Shown in pieces: positions 17,748 through 27,992 of a DNA stretch of 64,000 nucleotides. Position 1 is the first letter of the stretch; each line of letters begins with the position of its first letter. This DNA is from Planctomycetia bacterium (GTDB taxonomy: Bacteria > Planctomycetota > Brocadiia > Brocadiales > Brocadiaceae). A program made the translations under genes and the position numbers. The notes under the pieces are model-generated. The model did not search any database. It was given only the letters and a program-made list of their open reading frames with translations, and was not told where the DNA came from. Location of the stretch: NCBI GenBank assembly GCA_015075005.1, contig JABTVC010000001.1:372001-436000 (forward strand), given 5' to 3'.

Positions 17748-18830
17748 TTATTGTTTTTTCTGCGTACCCTGCGGTACACCAATACGATCTTCCAGTTGCC
17801 GTATTCTTTTTTCCAGGGTCTTAATATAATCTCTCATTTCAGGGAGTTTTTCAATGATCACATAGCACCGGCGCATCCGTTGGATAGGGAGTGCCGGTGC
17901 ACCAAGATACGTTTCATTGCTTGGGATGTCATTGATAACGCCCGAATATCCGCCAATGGTAACGTTATCCCCGATTTGTATATGTCCCACAATCCCGGCA
18001 CCACCGGCAATGGTCACGTGTTTTCCAATCTTGGCTGAACCCGCAATGCCTGACTGGGAGACAACCAGCGTGTTTTCACCTATCTCTACATTGTGAGAAA
18101 TAACGACCTGGCTATCAATCTTTGTCCCCTTTCGGATAATCGTTTCTCCCAGCACGGCACGGTTAATGGTTGTGTTTGCTCCAATATCTACGTCGTCTTC
18201 AATAATGGTGACACCAACCTGGGGAATCTTGTAATAACTTTGGCCGTCAGGAGCGTATCCGAAGCCACTGCTGCCAATAACAGTATTGCTATGGATGGTT
18301 ACTCGTTTACCAATAATGGTGTCGCTGTATAGAACGGCATTGGGATAAACGATCGTGTCGTCGCCAAGGGTACAGCCGTCTCCAATATAAACACACGGAT
18401 ACAATACCACGCGGTTGCCTATACAGGTGTTTTTGCCTATGGTGACGTATGGGTGAATAGAAACGTCTTGACCAATTACCGATGTTTTGTCTATCTTGGC
18501 AGAATTATCTATGCCTTTTGTGTGGGTGGGCTTTTTGTACATCAGGAGTTCAACTAACTTTGCAAATGCAAGATAGGGGTTGTTGCATACCAAAAGATTT
18601 CCGTTCCCTTTCTGTAAAAGGGATAAGGCGCTATCTTGTAATTTTGGTGAAACAATAACGGCCGAGGCCTTTGTTTGATGGATTTTTTTTATATATCTAT
18701 CATTGGATATGAAAGTAATGTGTCCTTCATGAGCATCGTCGATGCCCATGATGCCGCATATCTTTATGGAAGGGTCACCAATGACGGTGCCGCCTACGTG
18801 ATCAGAGAGTTCTTGCAGTGTTTTTTCCAT
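17748..18830 (-). CDS. lpxD: UDP-3-O-acylglucosamine N-acyltransferase LpxD
   Basis: Adds the second 3-hydroxyacyl chain (N-linked) to UDP-3-O-acylglucosamine. Residues 1-100 form the N-terminal LpxD domain with GDPSIKICGIMGIDDA and HITFISNDRY; residues 105-320 are a left-handed beta helix of hexapeptide repeats (for example IGKNTCIGNRVVLYPCVYIG); the catalytic-type His is in ISHNVEIGENTL; a C-terminal helix ends the protein. The 360 residues are a normal length. The start overlaps the end of the CPBP protease gene by 29 bases and lpxI follows within 17 bases, so the three form a compact operon. Confidence 0.93.
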   Translation of the reverse strand: MEKTLQELSDHVGGTVIGDPSIKICGIMGIDDAHEGHITFISNDRYIKKIHQTKASAVIVSPKLQDSALSLLQKGNGNLLVCNNPYLAFAKLVELLMYKKPTHTKGIDNSAKIDKTSVIGQDVSIHPYVTIGKNTCIGNRVVLYPCVYIGDGCTLGDDTIVYPNAVLYSDTIIGKRVTIHSNTVIGSSGFGYAPDGQSYYKIPQVGVTIIEDDVDIGANTTINRAVLGETIIRKGTKIDSQVVISHNVEIGENTLVVSQSGIAGSAKIGKHVTIAGGAGIVGHIQIGDNVTIGGYSGVINDIPSNETYLGAPALPIQRMRRCYVIIEKLPEMRDYIKTLEKRIRQLEDRIGVPQGTQKKQ

Positions 18831-19758
18831 TGCACGATACGTTTGTTATAAAACGGATAAGGATTAATGTAATAATGAGAAAACTCCATCCAAGCACCCC
18901 GGTAATTATTTTGCTGTCGCCGAACAACCACTCGAGATTCGTTCGTATATGATGGAAGAAGACTTTATTCTCCTTAATAAGAAATATCCATCCTGCATGG
19001 AGTCCGATAGAAAGATACAGGGATTTTGTTCGCAGGTAGGCATAGGACAGTACCACGCCCACAAGGAAAAGACCGGTTGCCGAAGGCAAAATGGCGTTAA
19101 AATTTACGATCATGTCCCTGAATGATTCATAAATGACTAGAAAGCCGATAAACGGTTGAAAGCCGGGTGACACCACAAGTTTTACCTTGAAGAAATGTAA
19201 TAAAGAGAAGAATAAACTGCTAATCCACACGGCAGATACGGCTCTCATATCCGTCAACAGGGCTTGCAGGATGAATCCACGGAAAAATATCTCTTCAATG
19301 CATCCGACCAGACCCGCGATAAGTAAAATTTTCAAAGGTTGAAAGGTTACATTGGCGGGGGATATTGCCTCTGTTCGGAATATCTGTGTGCCACAGACAG
19401 ATGCGAGGGTAATATAGAAAATAAACATACCTGTACTGAGGAGAAACCCCATTTGTAACTGTCTCCACCATCCCTGGACAGGTTTTATTCCAATGGCAAC
19501 AAAAAAGCCGATCCCCAGCGGTTTTCTCAAGAGGAAAATAAGGAGAACGGCCACGGCCATCATGATACGCCGCATGACCTTCCCAAACTCATAAGTTCCC
19601 TGCTTGTAGTGGAGTAAATCTTTTATAAAAGGACTTGATGATACCAAGGTATCCAGGAATATCTTTATAACCGGCGCAATGAAACTGCTTAAGCACAGGG
19701 TGAATAAAAACAAGAGGCATATTTTTTTATACTGTTTTATATCGTTCAATGGATGCAT
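18802..19758 (-). CDS. CPBP-family intramembrane metalloprotease
   Basis: A 318-residue protein with about eight membrane segments and the Abi/CAAX-protease motifs: EEIFFRGFIL (motif 1, Glu-Glu plus Arg), FSLLHFF (motif 2, His) and SIGLHAGW (motif 3, His). Family members cleave prenylated or other membrane substrates or serve in immunity and signalling; the bacterial substrate is usually unknown. Overlap with lpxD by 29 bases implies coupled expression with the lipid A genes. The N-terminus (YKKICLLFLFTLCLSSF) is hydrophobic and may be a membrane anchor. Confidence 0.8.
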   Translation of the reverse strand: MHPLNDIKQYKKICLLFLFTLCLSSFIAPVIKIFLDTLVSSSPFIKDLLHYKQGTYEFGKVMRRIMMAVAVLLIFLLRKPLGIGFFVAIGIKPVQGWWRQLQMGFLLSTGMFIFYITLASVCGTQIFRTEAISPANVTFQPLKILLIAGLVGCIEEIFFRGFILQALLTDMRAVSAVWISSLFFSLLHFFKVKLVVSPGFQPFIGFLVIYESFRDMIVNFNAILPSATGLFLVGVVLSYAYLRTKSLYLSIGLHAGWIFLIKENKVFFHHIRTNLEWLFGDSKIITGVLGWSFLIITLILIRFITNVSCNGKNTARTL

Positions 19759-19915
19759 GGAGAAATGATAGTGTGGTAAAAAGAAGTTGTCAACTGAAAA
19801 TAGTTTTTATACCGGGACATTGTTTGCAAATAAGGCCAGGGTTCTTTTTGTGTCTTGACAAAGACAAATTATAATAGTAAATTGTTGAAACTCAAATTAT
19901 ATAAATTCTTGCGCA

Positions 19916-20263
19916 GTGCATTTGGAGGAATTAAGACTGTCCACTTCAAATCATGCAAACCCTTTATTTCACCAGAAAATACTTGCCCGCGAACTTACCC
20001 TCAAACGTCCATACCACGCATTAAAAAAATTAAATCAACCCCTCGCTTCTTCTACCGTTGATCTTAATCCGCACCAGATAGACGCCGCTTTATTTACCTT
20101 CAATTGCCCCCTTTCAAGAGGTGCAATCCTTTATGATGAGGTTGGTCTTGGAAAGACTATTGAAGCAGGACTGATAATAAGTCAATTTTGGGCTGAGGGA
20201 AAAAGAATGATGATTATCGTAGTTCCTGCATCTTTGAGAAAACATCAGAAAACAGATGAGTAA
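19916..20263 (+). pseudogene. SNF2/RapA-type helicase N-terminal stump
   Basis: This fragment of 115 residues carries DLNPHQIDAALFTF (Q-motif-like), AILYDEVGLGKTIEAGLIIS (Walker A, motif I of SNF2 helicases) and IIVVPASLRKH (motif Ia), then runs out within 10 residues, exactly where hsdR begins in another frame (8-base overlap). The remaining helicase motifs are missing. A GTG at 19916 is the best start. The parent was probably a defence-island helicase of 900 or more residues. The junction suggests that hsdR and downstream genes were joined to this point by recombination. Confidence 0.75.
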
Positions 20264-22661
20264 TAAAAAAGATTTGTCAGAAAGGGATATATGCACGCAG
20301 TTCATTTTGCCGGCGCTGGTAAAGTCCGGATGGGATGTTGCAAAGCAAATCCGGGAAGAGATCTTTTTCACTGATGGTAGAATTTTTGTCAAAGGCAACA
20401 AGACCACCCGGGGCAAAAGAAAGCGTGCCGATTTTATTCTCTACCTTAAGCCGAATATTCCTATAGCTGTTATTGAAGCAAAGGACAACAATCATTCCGT
20501 AGGAGCCGGATTACAGCAGGCGTTAAGCTATGCAGAGATACTTGATGTTCCGGTTGCGTTCAGCTCAAACGGTGATGGCTTTGTTCAGCATGATCGCTCT
20601 GGTTTTTCTGAGCAAATCGAGAAAGAATTGTCTTTAGACACCTTCCCTTCTCCTGCTGAGCTTTGGAAGATGTATAAAAAGTATAAGATGATTGAAACCC
20701 CCGGGCAGGAGGAGATCGCTTCTTTCGATTACTTCTTTGACGGCTCAGGGCGTGCGCCCCGCTACTATCAGCAGATAGCTATAAATAGAACGGTTGAAGC
20801 AATAGCACGTGGTGAGAACAGGGTTCTTCTTGTAATGGCTACCGGGACGGGAAAAACCTATACGGCTTTTCAGATAATATACCGGCTTTGGAAAAATGGC
20901 AGGAAGAAACGGATTCTTTTTTTAGCAGATCGCAATGTGCTTATCGATCAAACCAAGCGCAATGATTTTAAGCACTTTAAAGACCGGATGACTGTCATAA
21001 AAAAGAAAAAGATTGATAAAGCATTCGAGATATACCTTGCCCTTTATCAAGGGTTAACGAACTATAACGAGGACAAGGACGCATACAAAGAGTTTAGCGG
21101 AGATTTTTTTGATCTTGTGGTCGTTGATGAGTGCCATCGGGGAAGTGCTGCCGCTGATAGCGCATGGAGAGCGATACTTGATTATTTTAGTTCTGCGACT
21201 CATATCGGCCTTACAGCAACACCGCGGGAAACAAAAGAAATTTCCAATATCGCATACTTCGGTGAATCTATTTATACCTATACTCTCAAGCAAGGTATAG
21301 AGGATGGATTCCTGGCTCCCTATAAAGTTATCCGCGTCGGACTCAATACCGACCTTGAAGGCTGGCGGCCTGAGTCAGGCAAAAAAGATAAGGACGGCAA
21401 TGAGATTGAGGATCGTATTTATAACATCAAAGACTTTGATAGAAAATTAGTGATTGATGAGAGAACGAAGATTGTCGCCAGGAAAGTATCAGAGTATTTG
21501 AGGAAAACGAATCGTTTCGATAAAACAATCGTTTTTTGTGTGGATATTGAACACGCCGATCGTATGAGGCAGGCCATTGCTATCGAAAACCCGGACTTGG
21601 TGCTTGAGAACTATAAGTATGTCATGCGCATTACTGGTGATGATGACGAAGGCAAGCGCGAAGTGGGTAATTTCATAAATCCCGAGGAACCTTATCCGGT
21701 TATCGCTACAACGTCGAAATTGATGACCACAGGCGTTGATACGCAGACCTGCAAATTGATCGTGCTTGATTCAAACATCAGGTCAATGACCGAGTTCAAG
21801 CAGATCATTGGACGCGGGACTCGCATTAACGAAGAGTATGATAAGACGTTTTTTGCCATCATGGACTTCCGCAATGTGACGGATCTTTTCGCGGATCCGG
21901 CATTTGACGGCGACCCGGTTATGATCAGGGAAGTTAAGGGCGAAGAAGAATTAACGGATCAGGATATTCATCCCGAAGAAGACCAGGAGATTATTGATCC
22001 GGAAACCGGTCTGCCTGTGAATTTTGAGGGAAAAGATTCGGTTAAATACCCCACACCACCAGAAATTATTCAAGGTGGTATAATTGTGTCTGAACCCCGG
22101 CAGAAGGTATATGTGGCCGGAGTGGATGTTTCGGTTTTAAACGAGCGGGTCCAGCATCTGGATGCAAACGGAAAACTTATCATCGAAAGTCTCAAAGATT
22201 ACACTAAAAAGGGCATTTTGCAGGAGTTCCAATCCCTCGATGATTTCCTTGCCCGGTGGAACAGCGCTCATAAGAAGAAGGCTGTCATCGAGGAATTAGA
22301 ATCACAGGGGATTATTCCTGAAAACCTGATGGCAGAGGTAAGGAAGGATTTGGATGCCTTTGACCTTATCTGCCACATTGCGTGGGACATGCCTGCGCTT
22401 ACCCGGCGGGAGCGCGTGGAAAATGTAAAGAAGCGCAATTATTTCACGAAATATGGGGAGAAAGCGCGGAAGGTTATTGAGGCGCTCCTGGATAAATATG
22501 CTGATGAGGGCATTGAAAACATAGAAGACCATGCAATTTTGAGAATAGAACCGTTTAATCAAATCGGGACACCCACAGAAATCGTGCAGATTTTCGGTGG
22601 GAGAGATCGTTATCTTCATGTTATTGAAGAACTGGAGCATGAACTCTATGCAGTGGCGTAA
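20256..22661 (+). CDS. hsdR: Type I restriction enzyme, R subunit
   Basis: ATP-driven translocase and endonuclease subunit of a type I restriction system. The nuclease domain at the N-terminus has Asp59 in RADFILYLK and Glu74/Lys76 in AVIEAKD (PD-(D/E)xK). Helicase motifs follow: MATGTGKTYTAF (about 195-206), LADRNVLIDQT, VVDECHRGS (DEAD-like), GLTATPRE, TTGVDTQTCKLIV and QIIGRGTRI. A C-terminal EcoEI-type R domain completes the 801 residues. This subunit is intact, unlike hsdM and hsdS downstream, so the complete enzyme may no longer assemble. It begins inside the helicase stump. Confidence 0.93.
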   Translation: MSNKKDLSERDICTQFILPALVKSGWDVAKQIREEIFFTDGRIFVKGNKTTRGKRKRADFILYLKPNIPIAVIEAKDNNHSVGAGLQQALSYAEILDVPVAFSSNGDGFVQHDRSGFSEQIEKELSLDTFPSPAELWKMYKKYKMIETPGQEEIASFDYFFDGSGRAPRYYQQIAINRTVEAIARGENRVLLVMATGTGKTYTAFQIIYRLWKNGRKKRILFLADRNVLIDQTKRNDFKHFKDRMTVIKKKKIDKAFEIYLALYQGLTNYNEDKDAYKEFSGDFFDLVVVDECHRGSAAADSAWRAILDYFSSATHIGLTATPRETKEISNIAYFGESIYTYTLKQGIEDGFLAPYKVIRVGLNTDLEGWRPESGKKDKDGNEIEDRIYNIKDFDRKLVIDERTKIVARKVSEYLRKTNRFDKTIVFCVDIEHADRMRQAIAIENPDLVLENYKYVMRITGDDDEGKREVGNFINPEEPYPVIATTSKLMTTGVDTQTCKLIVLDSNIRSMTEFKQIIGRGTRINEEYDKTFFAIMDFRNVTDLFADPAFDGDPVMIREVKGEEELTDQDIHPEEDQEIIDPETGLPVNFEGKDSVKYPTPPEIIQGGIIVSEPRQKVYVAGVDVSVLNERVQHLDANGKLIIESLKDYTKKGILQEFQSLDDFLARWNSAHKKKAVIEELESQGIIPENLMAEVRKDLDAFDLICHIAWDMPALTRRERVENVKKRNYFTKYGEKARKVIEALLDKYADEGIENIEDHAILRIEPFNQIGTPTEIVQIFGGRDRYLHVIEELEHELYAVA

Positions 22662-22667
22662 AGAGCT

Positions 22668-23109
22668 CTCACAAAGAACACAAAGCTCACGAAGAAAAAA
22701 TGAATGAAAACGAATTAAGTGAAAAAATTATTGGATTGGCTATTAAGGTTCATTCTGCCTTGGGTCCAGGTCTGTTAGAATCCGCATATGAAAAAGCGAT
22801 TGTTTTTGAGTTGAGCAGAAATGGTTATAAAGCAGAGGTGCAAAAAAGTATTTCAATAAATTATGAGGGAATAATCATAGATGAAGGATATCGGGCAGAT
22901 ATCGTCGTAAATGATATCGTTTTGGTAGAGTTAAAATCGGTTAAACAAATTGAAGATATTCATTTGAAACAACTTCTTACCTATATACGTCTTTCAAATA
23001 AGAAATTGGGATTACTCATCAATTTTAACGAAATCTTGCTAAAGAATGGTATTCGGCGTGTTATCAATGGAAAGATATAGAACTTTGTGAACTCTGTGTG
23101 CTTTGTGAG
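22668..23109 (+). mobile_element. GxxExxY cassette bounded by 27-bp inverted repeats
   Basis: The arms at 22668-22694 and 23083-23109 are inverted copies agreeing at 23 of 27 positions; the outer ends are CTCACAAAG and CTTTGTGAG. They bracket exactly one gene (22700-23080). The unit sits between hsdR and hsdM and begins 7 bases after the hsdR stop. No target duplication is evident. The structure suggests a small transposable or recombinational cassette. Confidence 0.65.
22700..23080 (+). CDS. GxxExxY-family protein
   Basis: A 126-residue protein of the PD-(D/E)xK-like GxxExxY family, named for the motif visible here as GPGLLESAYEKA. Further conserved parts are IGLAIKVHSALG, GYRADIVVNDIVLVELKSV (Asp and Glu-x-Lys of a nuclease-like site) and HLKQLLTYIRLSNKKLGLLINF. 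Biochemical function is unknown; nuclease ancestry is inferred from the fold. The gene is intact and flanked by inverted repeats between hsdR and hsdM, implying later insertion into the restriction locus. Such genes are very common in planctomycetes and related phyla. Confidence 0.85.
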   Translation: MNENELSEKIIGLAIKVHSALGPGLLESAYEKAIVFELSRNGYKAEVQKSISINYEGIIIDEGYRADIVVNDIVLVELKSVKQIEDIHLKQLLTYIRLSNKKLGLLINFNEILLKNGIRRVINGKI

Positions 23110-23118
23110 AGGAAGAAG

Positions 23119-24550
23119 ATGAAAAACATCGGGAATATTATAAAAACATTACAGAACATCATGCGTAAGGATCCGGGTGTGTCCGGAGACGCTCAGCGCA
23201 TTGAGCAATTAGGCTGGATGCTCAGCCTCAAGATTCTGGATGATAAGGACAAAGAGCTGGAACTTCTTAATGACAAATATTCCTCCCCGATGCCCAAGAA
23301 ATTGCAATGGCGCAACTGGGCTGCTGATGACGAGGGTATGACTGGGGATGAACTTAAAAACTTTGTTGACGGTGCTTTGATACCAAAACTTAAAAATCTC
23401 GATGTGAGTTCTGGCAATAAACGCGCGCTCATTATTCGTGAAATATTTGACGGCACCAATAACTACATGAAGAACGGGACAATTATCCGTCAAGTTGTTA
23501 ACGCGTTAAATCAAATTGATTTTAACAAGGCTGAAGACCGGCATGTGTTCGGTGATATTTACGAGACAATCTTGCGTGATCTGCAAAGTGCTGGTAATTA
23601 TGGGGAATTTTATACTCCCCGTGCCTTGACAGAATTTATTACGGAAATGATCAACCCTCGCTTAGGTGAAAAGGTGCTGGATCCTGCCTGTGGCACGGGC
23701 GGTTTCTTAACCAGCGCCATAGAAAATATCCGCAAACAAGATGTAAAAGGAGTTGAAGACCTCAAGACTTTGGAGAAGACCATTCATGGCATGGAGTTTA
23801 AACCCCTTCCCTTCATGCTCTGTGTTACCAATCTGATTTTGCACGACATTGAAGTGCCGAATGTGGATTATACTGATAGCCTTAACCGCGAATACACCTC
23901 GATAGGCCAGAAAGACAGGGTTGATGTAATTCTTGCCAATCCGCCTTTTGGCGCCTCGGTTACCGATGGGGCAGAGACTAACTTTCCCCAGAATTTTCGC
24001 ACGACAGAAAGTGCCGACCTTTTCCTTGTTTTGATGATTCGTTATCTCAACGATGGAGGCAGAGCTGGTATTGTCCTGCCGGATGGATCGCTGACCGGCG
24101 ACGGCGTAAAACAGCGTATTCGACAACATTTGTTGAAAACTGCAATCTGGACACCATCGTGCGGTTGCCAAATTCAGTCTTTCAACCGTATGCCAGTGTT
24201 GCCACGAATCTGCTTTTCTTTGAAAAAGGCAAACCTACCAAGGAAATCTGGTACTGGGAACATAAACTGCCCGAAGGCGTTAAGGCATATAGTAAGACGA
24301 AGCCGATCCTGAAAATTGAATTTGATGGTCTGAAGAAGTGGTGGAAGAAGCGTAAAGAAAATGAGCAGGCGTGGAAAGTGCCTATTGATACGATTGTCTC
24401 CAATGGCTATAACCTCGACATAAAGAATCCGCATACGCCAGAGGAAAACACACATATACAAGCGCGGAACTGGTGACGATGATTCACAAATCATTTCGAA
24501 AAAGTGATGAGCTTCTGGAAAAGTTGAAAGAAGAGTTAGAAAATGCCTGA
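23119..24550 (+). pseudogene. hsdM: Type I restriction DNA methylase subunit, two frameshifts
   Basis: N6-adenine methyltransferase subunit of the type I system. ATG 23119 follows GAGAGGAAG. The first 340 codons are intact: an N-terminal helical domain, YGEFYTPRALTEFI, the SAM-binding motif LDPACGTGGFLTSAIENI and the catalytic NPPF in ILANPPFGASV. Near 24135 the frame shifts (TTGAAAACTGC where TTGGAAAACTGC would restore ENCNLDTIVRLPNSVF). A second shift near 24460 separates EENTHI from SAELVTMIHKSFRKSDELLE, which ends with TGA at 24548-24550. With both repaired it is about 477 residues. The shifts may be homopolymer sequencing errors or true decay. Confidence 0.85.
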
Positions 24551-24649
24551 AAGGAGAACTCCAGTTTGCTTCAATTGTCGTATCAATTTAGTTTTTTGAA
24601 AATTCGTATCAATGCTTGTTCCCAAACTCCGCCTGGAAACAAGTATTGA

Positions 24650-24726
24650 AACACACCCCCGGTCCCTCTTGATAGAGGAGAGGTTTGAAGTCCCCTCTAA
24701 AAAGAGGGGATTTAGAGGTGTGTGTA
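24650..24726. repeat. Palindromic repeat between hsdM and rhuM
   Basis: A unit bounded by ACACACCCCC and GAGGTGTGTG, with an internal perfect hairpin CCCCTCT/AAAA/AGAGGGG at 24692-24709. It is non-coding and resembles a small MITE-like or REP-like unit. It lies in the 250-base gap separating hsdM from rhuM; nothing else is seen there. Confidence 0.55.
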
Positions 24727-24799
24727 GGGTGATTCAAAATACTAAATTGATACCAGTTGTCAAGAAATACTTGACAGTTCAAAAAGAGGGAGTTTAACT

Positions 24800-25821
24800 A
24801 TGGGTGAAAATCAAAACAAATCTCAAATTATTCTCTACCAGACTGAGGACGGACAAACGAAGCTTCATGTTAAAATGGAAGATGAAACCGTCTGGCTTAC
24901 TCAGGATCAAATGGCGGAGCTATTTGAAAAAGCAAATCAACAATTAATGAGCATATAAAAAATATTTATGAAGAAAGAGAACTTGAAGAAGGCCCAACCA
25001 TGAGAAAATTCGGAAATTCCGAATTTTCTACCAAACCCACGAATTATTATAACCTTGATGTTATTATTTCGGTTGGATACCAAGTCAAAATCGCTACGCG
25101 GAACAACACAATTTCGTATTTGGGCCACACAACGGCTGAAAGAATATATTATTAAAGGTTTTGCCCTGGATGATGAACGATTAAAGCAAGGTGGTGAAAA
25201 GGCGCGATACTTTCAGGAGCTTTTACAGCGCATCCGCGATATTCGCAGTAGTGAACGCAACTTTTATCAGAAAATAACTGATATTTATGCCACCAGCATT
25301 GATTATAGAAAAGACGACAAACTGACCACGGAATTTTTTGCTACTGTGCAAAACAAGATGCACTATGCTGTTCATGGGCACACCGCGGCGGAGATTATAG
25401 CAAAGCGCGCCGACAACAAAAAACCGCTCATGGGACTTACAAGCTTTAAAGGCGCTTACATCACTTCTCAAGACGCCAAAATCGCGAAAAACTATCTCAC
25501 CGAAAAAGAGTTAAACCAGCTTAATCTCATTGTGTCTATGTATCTTGACTTTGCAGAATTGCAGGCCACCAACGGACGGCTGATGAAAATGGCGGATTGG
25601 GCGGAAAAACTTGATCAGTTCATCCATCTGAGTGAGCGGGGATACTGACTCATGCAGGAACTGTAAGTGCGGACGATGCCGCGAAAAAAGCGGAGCAAGA
25701 ATTCAATAAGTACAGAAAAGAGCAGGATAAAAATTACATTTCTGATTTTGACAAAGCGGTGAAGATGATTGAAGCAAAAGGAAAGAAGCTCCCGAAGGAA
25801 AAGGGGCGGAGGAATGGCTAA
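24800..25821 (+). pseudogene. rhuM: RhuM-family protein, frameshifted
   Basis: Starts at ATG 24800 after AGAGGGAG with ILYQTEDGQTKLHVKMEDETVWLTQDQMAELFEK, the RhuM N-terminal DNA-binding-like domain. The frame is lost near 24940, continues as STINEHIKNIYEERELEE...TKPTNYYNLDVIIS and shifts again near 25090, then is open over about 190 residues (QFRIWATQRLKEYIIKGFALDDERL, MHYAVHGHTAAEII). A third shift near 25645 leads into GTVSADDAAKKAEQEFNKY and the TAA at 25819-25821. The repaired length of about 340 residues is normal. RhuM genes are commonly embedded between hsdM and hsdS, as here. Molecular function is not established. Confidence 0.85.
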
Positions 25822-27210
25822 TTGGCAGAAAGTAAAAATTAGTCAGTTTCTGAAAGAACGAAAAAGCAGGTATGATCCCGATGATGAAACTGTGCAGGGC
25901 TTGAAAAGGCTCAACAAGATCGATTTTTCCGGTGAAATTCACCTTTCTGATAAGGGATCAAAGACAGATATGATTATTGTTGAATCCGGCGATCTTGTTA
26001 TTTCCGGGATCAATGTTTCAAAGGGCGCTCTTGCTGTTTATCGCGGAGATGAACCGATTACAGCGACTATTCATTACTCGTCCCTATGTCTCTTTGATGA
26101 AAGGCAAATAGATATAGATTACTTTAAGCGATTTGTCAGGAGTCAGTCTTTTGTACAAGCGCTTAAAGATCAAGTCAAAGGTGGTATAAAAACAGAAATA
26201 AAATCTAAACATTTTCTGCCTCTTGAAATTCACTTGCCGGATATTGAGTCTCAAAAAGAGATCGTTTCTTTTTCAAAAGAATTGAAGGTGAAATGGGCGA
26301 TTTAAGCGGAGAGATAAGTCACCAACAATCTTTTCTTAAACAACTTCGCCAGAGAATATTGCAAGAAGCGGTTGAAGGCAAGCTGACTGCTAAATGGCGT
26401 GAGCAATATCCTGATCTTATCAGCGGAGATAATCACGCCTCAAAATTACTTGAGAAGATCAAAGCCGAAAAAGAGTGCTTAATCAAAGAGGGAAACACTT
26501 CGACAAAGCTCGGCGCAAGACTCAAAAAAGACTCGTCCCGAGCGCAGTCGAGGGGCAAACCGCTTGCGCCGATCTCCGACGATGAAAAGCCTTTTGATTT
26601 GCCTGCGGGGTGGGTATGGTCTAAGTTGGGAGATGTTATCCTGCATTTGCCACGAAATGGCTATTCACCTAAAGAAGTGGCTCGTGAAACTTCGATAAAA
26701 AGTCTTAAACTAGGTGCTACAACTTATGGAAAATTTAATCCAAGGGAGTTTAAATATATTGCAGATGAAATTCCAAAGGATTCAGTATTTTGGTTGGAGC
26801 CGGAAGATATTTTAATACAAAGAAGCAATTCTTTAGATTATGTTGGGGTGAGCGCTATTTATACAGGTAAATCAAAAGAATTTATTTATCCTGATTTAAT
26901 GATGAAAATAAAAATAATGCGACCATTATCTGTTAATTTAATCTATAATTTTTTATCTTCCACATTGGTTAGGGATTATTTTAGATCGCGAGCCAAAGGA
27001 TCACAGCAAACAATGCCGAAAATAAATCAGGGGGTTGTTATTAATGCCTCTCTTCCGATCCCGCCAATTGATGAGCAAACTGCTATCGTAGAACGGGTAG
27101 ACAAACTCATGGGAATGATCGATAAATTGGAAAAACAAGTATCCGAACGCAAAGATCAGGCGCAAATGCTAATGCAGTCAGTTTTACGAGAGGCATTTGC
27201 GAAAGGATAA
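25814..27210 (+). pseudogene. hsdS: Type I restriction specificity subunit, one frameshift
   Basis: The DNA-recognition subunit. ATG 25814 lies inside the rhuM end (ATGGCTAA overlap), implying coupling. First target-recognition domain: residues 1-165, SQFLKERKSRYDPDDETVQG to [13 protein letters not shown] shift near 26290 (GTGAAATGG where GTGGAAATGG would restore the frame) separates it from the second half, which starts with the conserved helical spacer [27 protein letters not shown], then a second recognition domain and the C-terminal helix [27 protein letters not shown]. Repaired length is about 465 residues. As written, only half-subunits would be made. Confidence 0.85.
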
Positions 27211-27770
27211 TTAACAGTTTAAGGAGAAATAGTGTGGCTTTGTCAAGTAGGATGGATTTAAGCGGTGGGGTGTTGTCTGTCGCGGAGGTTAATAGCAAAT
27301 CACATTGATAAGGTAATGTTAAACTGTATAAAATCCTGTAATAACAAACCCTAGATAATGGCGTTTCGTGAGGGTTCTGAGAAATCAAAAGAACCAAATT
27401 TATTTAACTGGTGGGTTTGCTACTTAGCTGCAAGATTGAACCGGCAAAAGCACGGTGGAAGCAGCTACCATTTTGCACAATTTAATCCCGGCACACAACT
27501 TGCTTTTCTCGGATATCCCGGTTTTAGCAGGATATACAGGACTGTATAATAACTTTTAAACGTATATGGATAGAACGACTTCAAGATCAATGATTATGGG
27601 TGCATCTGAATTTTTTGACGCTGCCGAGACGTTGTGGCCTTCAAATACAGATTTAGTCAAGTAGGTTGGGTTAAGTGGAGTAAGCCCATCAATGTTTTTG
27701 TTAGGTGTGCTTTGCCTGCCTGTGCGTGGTCGCATGCAGACAGGCTTCACCCGACCTCACTATTGATTAA
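27211..27770. other. Stretch without an intact gene
   Basis: No protein is recognisable. Two diverged copies of the GTAGGNTGG-type repeat seen at the left end lie near 27246 and 27661, and a GCCTGCCTGTGCG/CGCATGCAGACAGGC-like hairpin lies near 27713-27747. The interval probably consists of worn-out repeats and gene debris between hsdS and a methylase tail. Confidence 0.45.
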
Positions 27771-27992
27771 CTCCTTAAACTTCTCAAGAAGAAAAGAAGT
27801 AAAATACTCATAGACCCATTAGACCGGAAAACTCAGGAACTCCTTGAATGACATTATACAAAAAGCATGTCAATCCTCGAACCATTAAGGGCAAAAATCA
27901 AGGCAACAGACGAGGTGATAGATGAAATCGTTTACAGGCCGTATAGATTAACGAAAGAAGAGATAAAAATCGTTAAAAGTAATGGAGATTAA
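27771..27992 (+). pseudogene. C-terminal remnant of an adenine-specific DNA methylase
   Basis: In one frame the sequence reads KILIDPLDRKTQELLE, a TGA, then HYTKSMSILEPLRAKIKATD and EVIDEIVYRPYRLTKEEIKIV, ending TAA at 27990-27992. The last part matches the conserved tail of large Eco57I/BREX-like methylase-restriction proteins (usually IDEIVYRLYGLTEEEI). Everything upstream of the tail is gone and one codon has become TGA, so this is debris of a second restriction-type gene. Assignment rests on the tail motif only. Confidence 0.6.

Noticed and set aside
27358..27549. 63-codon frame between hsdS and the methylase tail
   Set aside because: No ribosome-binding site, no motif, and it lies among decayed repeats.
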